A program made the translations under genes and the position numbers. A stretch of DNA of 64,000 nt from Cyclobacteriaceae bacterium (GTDB lineage: Bacteria > Bacteroidota > Bacteroidia > Cytophagales > Cyclobacteriaceae): NCBI GenBank assembly GCA_013141055.1, contig JABFRS010000002.1, forward strand, positions 620,001-684,000. Direction: 5' to 3'. Below the pieces are notes generated by a model. The model saw nothing but the letters and a program-made list of their open reading frames with translations, was not told the DNA's origin and made no database searches. Every line of letters begins with the position of its first letter. The stretch's first letter is position 1. This document shows positions 1 to 8,696 of this stretch, piece after piece.

Positions 1-372
1 TACCGTTGCCGTTGCTACACCGTGCTGACCTGCACCAGTCTCCGCGATGATTTTTTTCTTACCCAATCGCCTGGCCAAAAGTATCTGACCAATTGTATTG
101 TTAATCTTATGAGCACCGGTATGACAAAGGTCCTCCCTCTTTAAATAGATTTTTGTTTTGTACTGCTCTGATAATCTTGAGGCGAAATACAAAGGCGTAG
201 GTCGTCCGACATAATCCTTCAGCAGTTTATGGAATTTCTTCTGAAATTCGGGTGAATAGATGATGCTTAAGTAACTCTGACGGAGCTCTTCAACGTTCGG
301 ATAAAGCATTTCAGGAATGAATGCTCCCCCGAACTGACCATAGTACCCTCTTTCATTTACTGCGTAACTCAT
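1..372 (-). CDS. trpB: Tryptophan synthase beta subunit, N-terminal part (truncated by window edge)
   Basis: The enzyme condenses indole with serine to make tryptophan, using PLP, in an alpha2beta2 complex in the cytoplasm. The 124 visible codons begin [20 protein letters not shown], as in TrpB, and contain [16 protein letters not shown], in which the Lys after AHK... is the PLP-binding lysine. The ATG (370-372) overlaps the trpF stop codon as ATGA, so translation is probably coupled. The C-terminal two thirds and any trpA lie outside the window. Identification is secure; only the 3' end is missing. Confidence 0.97.
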   Translation of the reverse strand, partial: MSYAVNERGYYGQFGGAFIPEMLYPNVEELRQSYLSIIYSPEFQKKFHKLLKDYVGRPTPLYFASRLSEQYKTKIYLKREDLCHTGAHKINNTIGQILLARRLGKKKIIAETGAGQHGVATATV

Positions 373-995
373 ATCTGCACTAGTTTTTTAATCAAGCCAA
401 CATCTTTTACTCCAACCGCCTTTTCCACTCCACTATTAACATCAATCGCATAAAGATTCATATCCGAAAGGTTTTTTATATTCATAATATTCAAGGGAGA
501 AATTCCACCACTTAAAAAAAACGGAATCTCCTGATCATAATTCTTTAGCAAATCCCACTGAAATGTAATTCCATTACCGCCGAAATCCTTACCCTTCGTA
601 TCAAATAAGAAATAGTTAACGCTTTTTTTGTAGTTGAGGGTTGTTTGAAAATCAAATTCGTTTCCTACAGCAAACGCTTTTATGATCTCAAATCCTTTTT
701 CCTTTAACTCATCACATTGCTGAGGTGATTCATCTCCATGAAGTTGAATCAGATTAAGAGAATGTTCTGTGGCTGTGTCAGCAATCTCTTCCGTTGACTG
801 ATTAACAAATACACCCACTCTTTTAATATCCCTTGATAGCGAATCAGGGATTGCAAAATCTTTTCCAACAAAGCGCTTCGAACCTTGATAAAAAATAAAG
901 CCCATATAGTCAGGATGTAACGCAGCAACATCCAGAATATTTCCAGCGTCCCGCATTCCACAGACCTTTAGCTTTATCTTTTCTAATGAATTCAT
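369..995 (-). CDS. trpF: Phosphoribosylanthranilate isomerase
   Basis: This TIM-barrel enzyme converts N-(5-phosphoribosyl)anthranilate to CdRP, the third committed step of tryptophan synthesis. The 208-aa length is normal for a monofunctional TrpF. The motif KVCGMRD near the N-terminus carries the catalytic Cys12, [12 protein letters not shown] carries the catalytic Asp132, and FLSGGI is the phosphate-binding loop. The ATG overlaps the trpC stop codon by one base (TAATG) and its own TGA overlaps the trpB start. TrpC and TrpF are separate here, unlike the enterobacterial fusion. Confidence 0.97.
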   Translation of the reverse strand: MNSLEKIKLKVCGMRDAGNILDVAALHPDYMGFIFYQGSKRFVGKDFAIPDSLSRDIKRVGVFVNQSTEEIADTATEHSLNLIQLHGDESPQQCDELKEKGFEIIKAFAVGNEFDFQTTLNYKKSVNYFLFDTKGKDFGGNGITFQWDLLKNYDQEIPFFLSGGISPLNIMNIKNLSDMNLYAIDVNSGVEKAVGVKDVGLIKKLVQI

Positions 996-1792
996 TACCC
1001 GATTTTCCCCCCTAACTCATTAATAAACTTCAAGGCTCCCGCTCCAGGATCCTTTTGCTCCATAAAAGTTTGTCCCATTAAAAAACCCCGGAATCCATAA
1101 CTTTTCAGTTCAACAATTGCCTGCACAGAATCAATCCCACTTTCAGAAATTTTTATTACTTCTTCCGGAATGATTCTCGCCAGCTGTTTGCTCGCTTCAA
1201 TACTTACTTCAAAAGTCTTCAGATTCCGATTGTTCACACCAATGATATCAACATTAGCATTTAGATTATTTATTAGCTCTTCCTCATTATGAACTTCCAT
1301 TAAAACTTCCAGGTGAAGAGAATGCGCCAGCGAGCAAAGACTTTTCAATTGATCCGGCGATAGCATTGCTGCAATGAGCAATATAACATCTGCCCCCATC
1401 GCTTTAGCTTCAATAATTTGGTACTCATCCAGAATAAAATCCTTTCGCAGGATGGGACATGCATTCACTTCTCTTCCATTGATCAGATCCTGACTATTTC
1501 CTCCAAAGAATTCTGAATCTGTAAGAATAGAAAGCGCTGATGCCCCTGCCGCTATATATCCCTGAGTGACTTCTTCGACTAAAACTTCAGCATTTATAAT
1601 TCCCTTTGAAGGTGACCTACGCTTGAATTCTGCTATTATGCCATGACGATCTTCTCTCAGCAATTCCTTTTTAAGTGAGATCGTTGGCCGCGTCCAATAC
1701 TTCATCTTCTCCAACATGACCTCCGGAGAAGCCAGCTTACGCTCAGCGATTTCCTTAAGTTTATACTCAACGATCTTATCAAGTATGTTCAT
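995..1792 (-). CDS. trpC: Indole-3-glycerol-phosphate synthase
   Basis: The enzyme closes the pyrrole ring of CdRP to form indole-3-glycerol phosphate. The 265-aa TIM barrel shows IIAEFKRRSPSKG (substrate-binding and catalytic Lys), ILRKDFILDEYQI (second catalytic Lys), the NNRNLKTF motif and the SESGI phosphate loop in the expected order. ATG at 1790-1792 overlaps the trpD stop (ATGA) and the gene ends one base into trpF. It sits fourth among the structural genes of the operon and should be transcribed only with it. Confidence 0.97.
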   Translation of the reverse strand: MNILDKIVEYKLKEIAERKLASPEVMLEKMKYWTRPTISLKKELLREDRHGIIAEFKRRSPSKGIINAEVLVEEVTQGYIAAGASALSILTDSEFFGGNSQDLINGREVNACPILRKDFILDEYQIIEAKAMGADVILLIAAMLSPDQLKSLCSLAHSLHLEVLMEVHNEEELINNLNANVDIIGVNNRNLKTFEVSIEASKQLARIIPEEVIKISESGIDSVQAIVELKSYGFRGFLMGQTFMEQKDPGAGALKFINELGGKIG

Positions 1793-2775
1793 TTTTCAAT
1801 AAGCTTTTTAAATGCAAGATGAGCCATTCCTGATTCAAGAGATTCCTTTGCTTTGCCGAAAGCGTTTTCCATGCCAGACTTACGATCCGCGCAATATAAT
1901 GCCATACCAGCATTTGCAATCACTACATTATTCTGAGCCTGAGTTCCCTCTCCTTTCAGAATTTTCAAAAAGATCTTTGCTGACTCCTCAACTGTTGATC
2001 CACCTTTGATCTCTTCAAATTTGATCTCACTCATCCCCAGATCTTCGGGCTCATAAACTTTTTCACCTTCATTGCTAAAAACTTTAATTGGCCCTGTGAG
2101 CGAAATCTCATCAAAGCCTTTCAGATCATGCAGGATGACGAATTCTTTCTTAGAATTCTGATAGAGATATCCATACTGTCTGGCGAGTTCAAGACTAAAA
2201 ACCCCCACCAATTGCCTTCTTGGAAAAGCCGGATTTACCATCGGCCCTAGCATATTGAAAAAGGTCTTTACACCCAGTTCCTTCCTGATGGGAGCAACAT
2301 TTTTCATCGCCGGATGAAAGAGCGGTGCATGCATGAAGAAGATGTTTGCACGTTCCAGACTTCGCTCAAGTTCTGAAATATCATTCGTGAACTTGTAACC
2401 AAAATACTCCAATACATTCGAAGACCCACTGACAGAAGATACTCCATAATTACCATGCTTGGCAACAGGCTGACCCGCGGCAGCAACTACAAATGAAGAC
2501 AATGTTGAAATATTAAAAGTATTCTTTCCATCACCGCCGGTTCCACAGACATCCATTACAGGCAAATCAAAATTTACAGGAACACACAATTCCAGCATGG
2601 CATCTCTGAACCCCTGAAGTTCCTCAATCGTGATGCCTCTCATCATGTAAACAGTCATGAATGCACTCATCTGGCTGGGGTTATACTTCCCCGATGCCAA
2701 CTCTACCAAGACCTGTCTTGCTGCGTCTTTACTAAGTGAGCGATGCTCAATCAATTCATTTAATATCTCTTTCAT
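1789..2775 (-). CDS. trpD: Anthranilate phosphoribosyltransferase
   Basis: The enzyme transfers phosphoribosyl from PRPP to anthranilate. Residues 76-84 (VCGTGGDGK) form the glycine-rich PRPP-binding loop and KHGNYGVSS follows, as in the family; 328 aa is a usual length. I chose the ATG at 2773-2775, two bases after the trpG stop, rather than an in-frame TTG two codons upstream. TrpD is not fused to TrpG here. Confidence 0.96.
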   Translation of the reverse strand: MKEILNELIEHRSLSKDAARQVLVELASGKYNPSQMSAFMTVYMMRGITIEELQGFRDAMLELCVPVNFDLPVMDVCGTGGDGKNTFNISTLSSFVVAAAGQPVAKHGNYGVSSVSGSSNVLEYFGYKFTNDISELERSLERANIFFMHAPLFHPAMKNVAPIRKELGVKTFFNMLGPMVNPAFPRRQLVGVFSLELARQYGYLYQNSKKEFVILHDLKGFDEISLTGPIKVFSNEGEKVYEPEDLGMSEIKFEEIKGGSTVEESAKIFLKILKGEGTQAQNNVVIANAGMALYCADRKSGMENAFGKAKESLESGMAHLAFKKLIEK

Positions 2776-2777
2776 AA

Positions 2778-3344
2778 TCAATTGTTCAGCCAGTTTTCAA
2801 TCAGCTTCTTTCCATGCTCTGTCATTATTGATTCAGGGTGAAACTGGACCCCCCTTACATCATACTTCTTATGGGCAATAGCCATGACCAATCCAATAAC
2901 ACTGACAGCAGTAATTTCAAGATCACCTTTGATGCTCTCAGGAACAACCGCCCAGGAATGATAATGTGTCGCGTCAAATTTCTCCGGGATGTTTTGAAAC
3001 AACTTCTCCGAACCTTTTGTTACCTGCATCTTTGAAGTAACTCCATGAAGAACATTGGGAAGATTAAAAAGCGTTGCCCCATAAACTTCTGCAATCGCCT
3101 GATGCCCCAGACAAACCCCAAGAATGCTCTTAGTAGGTCCATACGTTTTAATGACCTGCTTAAGAATTCCAGCTTCGTCCGGAATACCAGGGCCAGGGGA
3201 TAACAGTATCTTATCATACTTACCAACATCCTCAATGCTGATCTTATCATTTCTGAAAATATCCATTTCAAAACCAAACTCCCGGATAATATGTACCAGG
3301 TTATAGGTGAATGAATCATAATTATCCAATACCAGTATTTTCAT
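2778..3344 (-). CDS. trpG: Anthranilate synthase, glutamine amidotransferase component
   Basis: TrpG supplies ammonia from glutamine to TrpE. This 188-aa class I amidotransferase contains LLSPGPGIP (oxyanion region), GVCLGHQAI with nucleophile Cys78, and VQFHPESI with His169 and Glu171, completing the triad. The start MKILVLDNYDS matches the family; an in-frame ATG three codons upstream (3353) is possible. It lies 30 bp downstream of trpE and two bases before trpD. It might also serve folate synthesis as PabA, as in some bacteria, but the operon position argues for tryptophan. Confidence 0.95.
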   Translation of the reverse strand: MKILVLDNYDSFTYNLVHIIREFGFEMDIFRNDKISIEDVGKYDKILLSPGPGIPDEAGILKQVIKTYGPTKSILGVCLGHQAIAEVYGATLFNLPNVLHGVTSKMQVTKGSEKLFQNIPEKFDATHYHSWAVVPESIKGDLEITAVSVIGLVMAIAHKKYDVRGVQFHPESIMTEHGKKLIENWLNN

Positions 3345-3374
3345 AAGTCCCATTATATTTCTCTTCTCTATTCC

Positions 3375-4787
3375 TTAAATTCCTTCAGCCATGGTGATGG
3401 CTCTTCTCAATGCCTCTAGTTTATTATTAACTTCCTGCAGTTCACTTGCCGGAATTGATTTGGCCACAACCCCTGCTCCTGCCTGGCATATAAGCTTGTT
3501 ATCCTTACTCAAAAATGTTCTGATCATGATCGCGTGATTGAAATCGCCGTTGAATCCCAGGAACCCTATCGCACCACCATAAAAGCTGCGATTAATATTC
3601 TCATACTTGTTAATGAGCGTCATTGCCTGATGCTTAGGTGCGCCTGACAACGTTCCTGCCGGAAAAGTATCAGCCGCAAGCTTTAAAGGCGATTTCCCTC
3701 TTCTTAAAGTGCCCGATACCTTTGACACCAAATGAATAACGTGTGAATAATACTGTATCTCCTTAAATACTTCTACCGTCACTTCATCTGAATCTCTTGC
3801 TAGATCATTTCTCGCAAGATCCACTAACATCACATGTTCAGCATTTTCTTTTTCATCCTTTGATAGTCTTGCTGCCAGTTCAGAATCTTCCTTGTCATTT
3901 CCAGATCTTCTGAAAGTCCCAGCGATGGGGAAGATATTCGCTACACCGCCTTTGATCTGAATCTGGGCCTCCGGTGAAGATCCAAATATCTTGAAGCTTC
4001 CGTAATCAAAATAAAAAAGATAAGGTGATGGATTGATCGAACGTAAAGCACGATACACATTGAACTCATCTCCCTTAAATTCTGTCACAAATCTCCTGGA
4101 AAGAACTATCTGAAATACATCTCCACGAAAACAGTGCTTTCTCCCTTCTCCAATCATTTGAAGAAACTCCTCATCTGTAACATTGGAAGTTTCTTTTTTT
4201 GTTGATTCAAATGGAAATGTTGAAAAGCGATTACTGTAAATGATCTTCTCCAGTTTTTCCAATCCATCTTTCTTGCCGTCAGAATCATTTTCTACTTCAG
4301 GAGTATGTTCGAAAAGTGTCAGCTCATTTGAAAAATGATCAACAATGATGACGTAGCGATAAACCTTGTAAAGAATATCAGGCACAAGTCTTTCCGAAAT
4401 TTCCAGGTTCACATCTTCAAAATACCGAACTGCATCGTACACCATATAACCAAACAATCCAGCAGACGCATACTTTTGTTGTGATTGATCTGCATCAAAG
4501 GAAAGTCTGAATTGATCCAGACTGCTCAATACCTGATCGCGCGAATCAATTTTAATCTTTGTAATAGTGTGATCCGGGAATTTCATTTCAATCATTTCAT
4601 CCCTCACCTGGAATGAGGCAATCGGGTCACAGCAAATGAAAGAGAGACTGTTCTCATGACCATGGTAATCCGAGCTTTCCAGAAGAATGCTTCCCGCAAA
4701 CACATCACGTAATTTGAGATAGATATTTACAGGCGTGAGCGTGTCCGCCAAAAGTTTCTTTGATTGTGTTGTCAGTTTATACTTCAT
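3375..4787 (-). CDS. trpE: Anthranilate synthase component I
   Basis: TrpE converts chorismate plus ammonia to anthranilate, the first committed step. The 470-aa protein has an N-terminal LLES-x10-S motif (residues 35-49), which in the family forms the tryptophan feedback-inhibition site, so the enzyme is predicted to be allosterically inhibited. The C-terminal chorismate-binding domain shows AGTFRRSGNDKEDSELA, VDLARNDLARDS, LSGAPKHQAM and GGAIGF. The ATG at 4787 is preferred; an upstream in-frame TTG (4796) is unlikely. The gene follows the attenuator described at 4813-4945. Confidence 0.97.
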   Translation of the reverse strand: MKYKLTTQSKKLLADTLTPVNIYLKLRDVFAGSILLESSDYHGHENSLSFICCDPIASFQVRDEMIEMKFPDHTITKIKIDSRDQVLSSLDQFRLSFDADQSQQKYASAGLFGYMVYDAVRYFEDVNLEISERLVPDILYKVYRYVIIVDHFSNELTLFEHTPEVENDSDGKKDGLEKLEKIIYSNRFSTFPFESTKKETSNVTDEEFLQMIGEGRKHCFRGDVFQIVLSRRFVTEFKGDEFNVYRALRSINPSPYLFYFDYGSFKIFGSSPEAQIQIKGGVANIFPIAGTFRRSGNDKEDSELAARLSKDEKENAEHVMLVDLARNDLARDSDEVTVEVFKEIQYYSHVIHLVSKVSGTLRRGKSPLKLAADTFPAGTLSGAPKHQAMTLINKYENINRSFYGGAIGFLGFNGDFNHAIMIRTFLSKDNKLICQAGAGVVAKSIPASELQEVNNKLEALRRAITMAEGI

Positions 4788-4812
4788 GTTTCTCAATTCA
4801 ATGTCAATAAAT

Positions 4813-4844
4813 AAAAAACCCGCCCCGATTATATCGGAGCGGGT
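4813..4844 (-). terminator. Intrinsic terminator of the trp attenuator
   Basis: Reading the minus strand, a 12-bp stem (positions 4818-4829 with 4833-4844, three-base loop) is followed by six T residues. One pair is G.U only in the minus-strand RNA, which supports that direction of use. It lies between the Trp-rich leader peptide and trpE, only about 25 bp before the trpE start, so readthrough is needed for trp expression. Confidence 0.92.
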
Positions 4845-4873
4845 CTTAGTTAGAAAATTTCTTTATAGAAAGT

Positions 4874-4945
4874 TTATACCACAGCCATACACCGATCGAA
4901 ATTCGAACGATGCCACCACCATGCTGTTGTATTGATATTCTTCAT
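4874..4945 (-). CDS. trpL: trp operon leader peptide
   Basis: A 23-codon ORF encodes a peptide whose residues 9-11 are three consecutive tryptophans (A-W-W-W-H), in a genome where Trp codons are rare. It starts with ATG two bases after the THX stop codon and ends with TAA 30 bases before the terminator stem. Under classical attenuation, scarce charged tRNA-Trp stalls the ribosome on the UGG run and changes leader RNA folding so that the terminator does not form. Short length, Trp run, position and following terminator make the call strong. It is too short for ordinary gene finders. Confidence 0.92.
   Translation of the reverse strand: MKNINTTAWWWHRSNFDRCMAVV
4890..4912 (-). promoter_or_regulatory. 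Candidate pause hairpin (1:2) and antiterminator segment of the trp leader RNA
   Basis: Immediately after the last Trp codon the leader RNA can pair CAUCG (4908-4912) with CGGUG (4890-4894), extended after a U-U mismatch by UCG/CGA. Inside the 3' arm, AUCGG can alternatively pair with CCGAU in the 5' arm of the terminator, giving a five-base antiterminator core. A ribosome stalled on the UGG codons would block the first pairing and favour the second. The geometry fits, but the antiterminator is short and was folded by eye only. Confidence 0.5.
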
Positions 4946-4947
4946 GA

Positions 4948-5136
4948 TTATTCTGCCGCTTCTTTCTTGCGAGGAGCACGTTTTGCCTTAGGCTTTTCTT
5001 CTACTGCTGCAGCACTTGCTGGCTTGGTAGAAGTAACTCTTTTCAATCTTGCCTTGATAGCCTTCTTGTTTCTGGATACACCGTATGAACCGTTCCAGAC
5101 TTTACCTTTCTTTGATTTTCTGTCTCCCCTACCCAT
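4948..5136 (-). CDS. 30S ribosomal protein THX family
   Basis: This 62-aa basic protein begins MGRGDRKSKKGKVWNGSYG, the hallmark of the THX (bTHX/S31e-like) small-subunit protein, which binds at the top of the 30S head in Thermus. The conserved core is residues 1-30; the C-terminus is a Lys/Ala/Glu-rich tail typical of Bacteroidota versions. It is the first gene after a good promoter and its stop codon lies two bases before the trp leader peptide, so it is probably the first cistron of the trp transcript and unaffected by attenuation. Confidence 0.85.
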   Translation of the reverse strand: MGRGDRKSKKGKVWNGSYGVSRNKKAIKARLKRVTSTKPASAAAVEEKPKAKRAPRKKEAAE

Positions 5137-5161
5137 TGTTTTAAAATTATTAATATTCCGG

Positions 5162-5192
5162 CAAGTATAGTCAGAGGGAACAAATTAACAAA
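5162..5192 (-). promoter_or_regulatory. Promoter for THX-trpL-trpEGDCFB
   Basis: On the minus strand TTTG (5189-5192) is followed after exactly 19 bp by TATACTTG (5162-5169). The Bacteroidota primary-sigma consensus is TTTG, about 19-21 bp, TAnnTTTG, so this is an 11 of 12 match. Transcription would start near 5155, about 20 bases before the THX start. Confidence 0.7.
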
Positions 5193-5312
5193 ATCATTGT
5201 TTTCATTAATGACAGAAATAGCTCAAATAGCCTCCAAATCGTCATTCATAACTAATTGATGCTTATCGGTCTATCTGTTAATTTGGAACCCGGTAACGAT
5301 TCACCTTTCAAT

Positions 5313-5780
5313 ATGGCAACTCCTTCACTCCAAATCATCCAGGCAATCCGGACCGTCGCTCAAAAACTTGAGGTTAGTTCAAACTATCAGTGGGGACATA
5401 TGGGAGTCTGCAACTGCGGATTCCTTGCCCAGGAAGTGACGAAGCTTACGAAAGAAGAAATTCATGGACGCGCAATGCAGCGTCACGGGGACTGGAGTGA
5501 GCAACTCAATGACTATTGCCCTACCAGCGGACTGCCAATGGATGATGTCATATCTGAATTGATCGCATTTGGATTTGAATCCGATGACCTCAAGCATCTT
5601 GAAAGACTTTCTGATCAGAATATTCTCATCACACTCCCCTTTGAAGAGCGAAATCTTCAATTCAACATTAAAAGCGATGTTGTAAAATATATGAGAACAT
5701 GGGCAAACCTCCTTGATGAGGATCTGGTAAGAAATATCAGAATTCCTTCTTACAAAGAAATCAATCAGTTGATTGACTGA
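5313..5780 (+). CDS. Conserved hypothetical protein, 155 aa
   Basis: I do not recognise a characterised family. The protein is soluble with no signal peptide or membrane segment. It contains a Cys/His-bearing stretch (HMGVCNCGFLAQE, then HGRAMQRHGDW and DYCPTSG), which could bind a metal, and an acidic C-terminal half. I use the ATG at 5313, because a promoter-like ATTG-N19-TTAATTTG lies just upstream (around 5256-5290); an in-frame ATG at 5259 is the alternative. Its last 16 bases overlap the convergent gene on the minus strand. Confidence 0.7.
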   Translation: MATPSLQIIQAIRTVAQKLEVSSNYQWGHMGVCNCGFLAQEVTKLTKEEIHGRAMQRHGDWSEQLNDYCPTSGLPMDDVISELIAFGFESDDLKHLERLSDQNILITLPFEERNLQFNIKSDVVKYMRTWANLLDEDLVRNIRIPSYKEINQLID

Positions 5781-7813
5781 AGGGCAGCTTCGATTGCATA
5801 TTGAATATCCGAATTTGAGTTCTCTGATTTCAACTTAAGCAACGAAGGCTCTGCTGACCTGGCTAACGGCCCCAACTTGCCGAGAATCACAACAATTTTA
5901 TACCGAAGTCCGCCGTCATGAATCGTCGTTTTGTTGAGGAGCTTTATCAAAGGAGCCACCGACGGTTTTCCAATCTCGAGCAATGCCGCCGTGGCATGCT
6001 CCGATTCATCATAATTATAACTCATCAATTTTGAAGTCATATAGTCAATCGCCGCTGGCTGTTGCGATTTAATATGACCTAAGATAGCCATCGCAAGAAC
6101 CTGGATCTCCGTCATCGTCTCCTTGTCATTGATACTGCGCTTCGAAAGCAATGAAATGATCGTCGACTCAATTGGCTTAGGTCTGTCCCCCATCTGAAAA
6201 AGAAGTTTCATTACTCTTAATTGCTCTTTCAGATCACTTCCCTTCAATATCTGATCCGCCTGACTGATTGAAGTGATCACCCCCGGAACAGGGATATTGT
6301 TGGCTACACAAAATCTGATCCTGTCCTCCTGCTGATTTTTATAAGGAGTTTTCATAGCATACTCTGAGAACTTATCCTTACACCGATTCACCAGAAGCTT
6401 CAGGTCTCTTGCGGGATATTCTTTTACAATCTTTTTATTTCTGTCCTCATCATCTGTCAATTCGAACGACCGGGCAAAATCATAAAGATGCTCATGCGAT
6501 TTTTCATCAGAGTGCTTGTTGAAGAAATCCGCGATCCATTCCATGATCATCGTCTTTTTAGCCGGATCATCCTCATCGAGATAAAGATCCGCCAGCTCAT
6601 GATAAACCTTGCCTGCGGTATAAGTATCGAGCGTCAGGAAGGGAGCATATTTAGGATATACATATTCCCGCAATGAAGTGCCATACCTCAGGCCTGACAT
6701 CATATTCAGAAATGCCTGATTCATACTGATTGCTTTGGGCAAACCCATCTTACCGTCTGACACCAGCTTGAAGTAAGTATCAATTCTTTCCTGAGATTCA
6801 TCTGCAGAAGATTTCGACTTACCCAACAAGTATCCGACGTACGTTGAAAGATAGCTGCTGGTCTTCATCATGGTATGAAGTCCAACCTTCCAATCACGGG
6901 CATCAATAACACTGTCTCTGGCTGCGAACTTTATTATATTGAATGCGCGGTCATCCAGCGACGGAAACGCAATAGTATCCAATGTTGAGAGCAGGAAAGT
7001 TTCATACTCAGGATGAATGATCTTATACCGGTTAAAATAATACATCACTTCAAAATGAATCTCGCCGCATTTATTAATGAATGGGATCTTCATCGCCTCA
7101 TGAGCAATGTGAGACACTTTTTCATCCGTTGACAAGTCATTCAGCTTGACCTGAAATTCCTTCATCCTGGAGGCACATATCTCATCCATCGATTTTTGAT
7201 TCACTGGTTCTGCCTTTACAGGTGCTGGCTTAATACTAATAGTGAGATCCTCGGGAGTTTCATCCTGCTCATTCAGGGGAAATAACATCTTGAGATTCCG
7301 GGTGATCTTTATTCTTCCTGAAAAGCTTACCAATATCTCCCCTGTCGTTACATCGATCAATCGTGCACTGATGTCTACATAGGTCTTCAGCTTTGTGTAG
7401 GTTCCAGAAAACAATGCATCAATGGGCACAAGCTTACCAATCTTTTGTGCCGCTTCCGGCAACATCAGGTCGGATAACATTAACTCATCCTCTTTTAGTA
7501 TGGCATCCAGTCTCTTGCGTTCGAATATCTTATACTTGCTGGGGTTCTCACTCAGCTTTGCTGTAATCGATTCAGTAACGTAGTCTCCAAAAAGATGAGA
7601 GCTTTTTGATCGTGTGTTTCCCAATGGAACAATGGCCAATCGCAGAGGCTGACTTGACGCATGGGCATTCTCAAGTCTTGTTGCCAGATCTTTGATAACC
7701 ACTGTAAAGTCCTTTGCTTTCTGAGCAAATACCGATTCGCTATAGATCATCAGTATAAAAAGAGCCGAGAGTCTTAATCCTGAGCAAATAGCAACTTTAA
7801 AAAATCCAGTCAT
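5765..7813 (-). CDS. Secreted FlgO/CsgG-like domain protein with C-terminal HEAT-like repeats
   Basis: The 682-aa protein has an N-terminal signal peptide (residues 1-30, ending near VFAQ). Residues 55-175 resemble the FlgO/CsgG fold: LRLAIVPLGNTRSK, then IFERKRLDAILKEDELMLSD and a segment ending in DALFSGTYTKLKTYVDISARLIDVTTGEIL, as in LpoB/CsgG/FlgO proteins. The last ~150 residues form alpha-hairpin HEAT-like repeats (GKPSVAPLIKLLNK, LGPLARSAEPSLLKLKSE). Function is unknown; a periplasmic or outer-membrane scaffold role is inference. It ends convergently over the preceding gene and lies 11 bp after a GNAT gene. Confidence 0.75.
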   Translation of the reverse strand: MTGFFKVAICSGLRLSALFILMIYSESVFAQKAKDFTVVIKDLATRLENAHASSQPLRLAIVPLGNTRSKSSHLFGDYVTESITAKLSENPSKYKIFERKRLDAILKEDELMLSDLMLPEAAQKIGKLVPIDALFSGTYTKLKTYVDISARLIDVTTGEILVSFSGRIKITRNLKMLFPLNEQDETPEDLTISIKPAPVKAEPVNQKSMDEICASRMKEFQVKLNDLSTDEKVSHIAHEAMKIPFINKCGEIHFEVMYYFNRYKIIHPEYETFLLSTLDTIAFPSLDDRAFNIIKFAARDSVIDARDWKVGLHTMMKTSSYLSTYVGYLLGKSKSSADESQERIDTYFKLVSDGKMGLPKAISMNQAFLNMMSGLRYGTSLREYVYPKYAPFLTLDTYTAGKVYHELADLYLDEDDPAKKTMIMEWIADFFNKHSDEKSHEHLYDFARSFELTDDEDRNKKIVKEYPARDLKLLVNRCKDKFSEYAMKTPYKNQQEDRIRFCVANNIPVPGVITSISQADQILKGSDLKEQLRVMKLLFQMGDRPKPIESTIISLLSKRSINDKETMTEIQVLAMAILGHIKSQQPAAIDYMTSKLMSYNYDESEHATAALLEIGKPSVAPLIKLLNKTTIHDGGLRYKIVVILGKLGPLARSAEPSLLKLKSENSNSDIQYAIEAALQSIN

Positions 7814-7824
7814 CTGTTGGGGTG

Positions 7825-8364
7825 TTACAGTGGCAACTTATATAAAAAGCAATCCTTGGGCTCACTATTCTGATTAATAAACTTAAACCATTTCTCAAGC
7901 CGTGCCTCTTCTACAAGGCCTGACTTTAAAAGGACTTTTGAAGATGCCACATTTTCAACATCCACAAAAGTGCTGATCCTGTAAACCTCCGGCACAGTGC
8001 GCACGACCTGCATTAATTTTCTACAAACCTCTGTGGCAAAACCCATCCCCCAGTGCGTCGGACTGAGGATATAACCAAACTGGACTTTGCCCTCATCATT
8101 AAGAATGCCGCAGCTTCCAATGAACCTGTGGTTCTTCTTCAACCGGATACCATAAGAATAGTCTGTACCAGCGCTCCATCCACTCACCGCATACTTTAAA
8201 AAAGTCCGTGTATCTTCGAGATTGTTATGGGTTGGCCACGACATGAATTTCGTTGCCTCCGCCTTGCTTGCATAGGTATAGAAAATTTCTTCGGCTTCTT
8301 CGTATTTTAAGCGCGCTAAGATGAGTCGATCTGTTTCGATCCGTTCCGGCAAGGACAGTTTCAC
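7825..8364 (-). CDS. GNAT family N-acetyltransferase (RimJ/RimL type)
   Basis: The 179-aa protein starts with the RimJ-like pattern PERIETDRLILARL and has the acetyl-CoA loop region FGYILSPTHWGMGFATE followed by IETDR/ENVASSKVLLKSGL, the typical end of Acetyltransf_3 domains. Such enzymes acetylate protein N-termini, antibiotics or small amines; the substrate cannot be told. The only plausible start is GTG at 8364. It is 11 bp upstream of the FlgO-like gene on the same strand, so the two may be cotranscribed. Confidence 0.85.
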   Translation of the reverse strand: MKLSLPERIETDRLILARLKYEEAEEIFYTYASKAEATKFMSWPTHNNLEDTRTFLKYAVSGWSAGTDYSYGIRLKKNHRFIGSCGILNDEGKVQFGYILSPTHWGMGFATEVCRKLMQVVRTVPEVYRISTFVDVENVASSKVLLKSGLVEEARLEKWFKFINQNSEPKDCFLYKLPL

Positions 8365-8381
8365 GTACTAATTTTTTTCTA

Positions 8382-8615
8382 ATGGGTTCAAATATCGTTC
8401 ATCAGTACTTCAAAAAAGAGATAGAAGGTGCAAAAATCATCGTAAAGGTGAATCCCATTCAGCTAAAAGGCACTGAAATCACAATATTCAGCGACGGAAA
8501 AATTGAAAGCCGCGATCTTGAATTTGATGAACAGATTTTCGATGACCTCAAAGAAGATGCTTTTACAGAAGCCAGTCCTCTCGAATTCAATCTTTATTAC
8601 TCCGGATTGGCCTGA
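8382..8615 (+). CDS. Hypothetical protein, 77 aa
   Basis: A small acidic protein beginning MGSNIVHQYFKKEIEGAKI, without signal peptide or membrane segment. Its pattern of alternating hydrophobic residues suggests a small beta-rich domain. Codon use resembles neighbouring genes and it sits divergent from the GNAT gene with a 17-bp gap. It lies 81 bp before yebC on the same strand. No family recognised. Confidence 0.6.
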   Translation: MGSNIVHQYFKKEIEGAKIIVKVNPIQLKGTEITIFSDGKIESRDLEFDEQIFDDLKEDAFTEASPLEFNLYYSGLA

Positions 8616-8696
8616 TTACATCATTTCACCCTGCTATTTTCTTATTCCAAACAGGCCGTTATTTTTACACCCTGATTGACTTGATCGATTACTACT

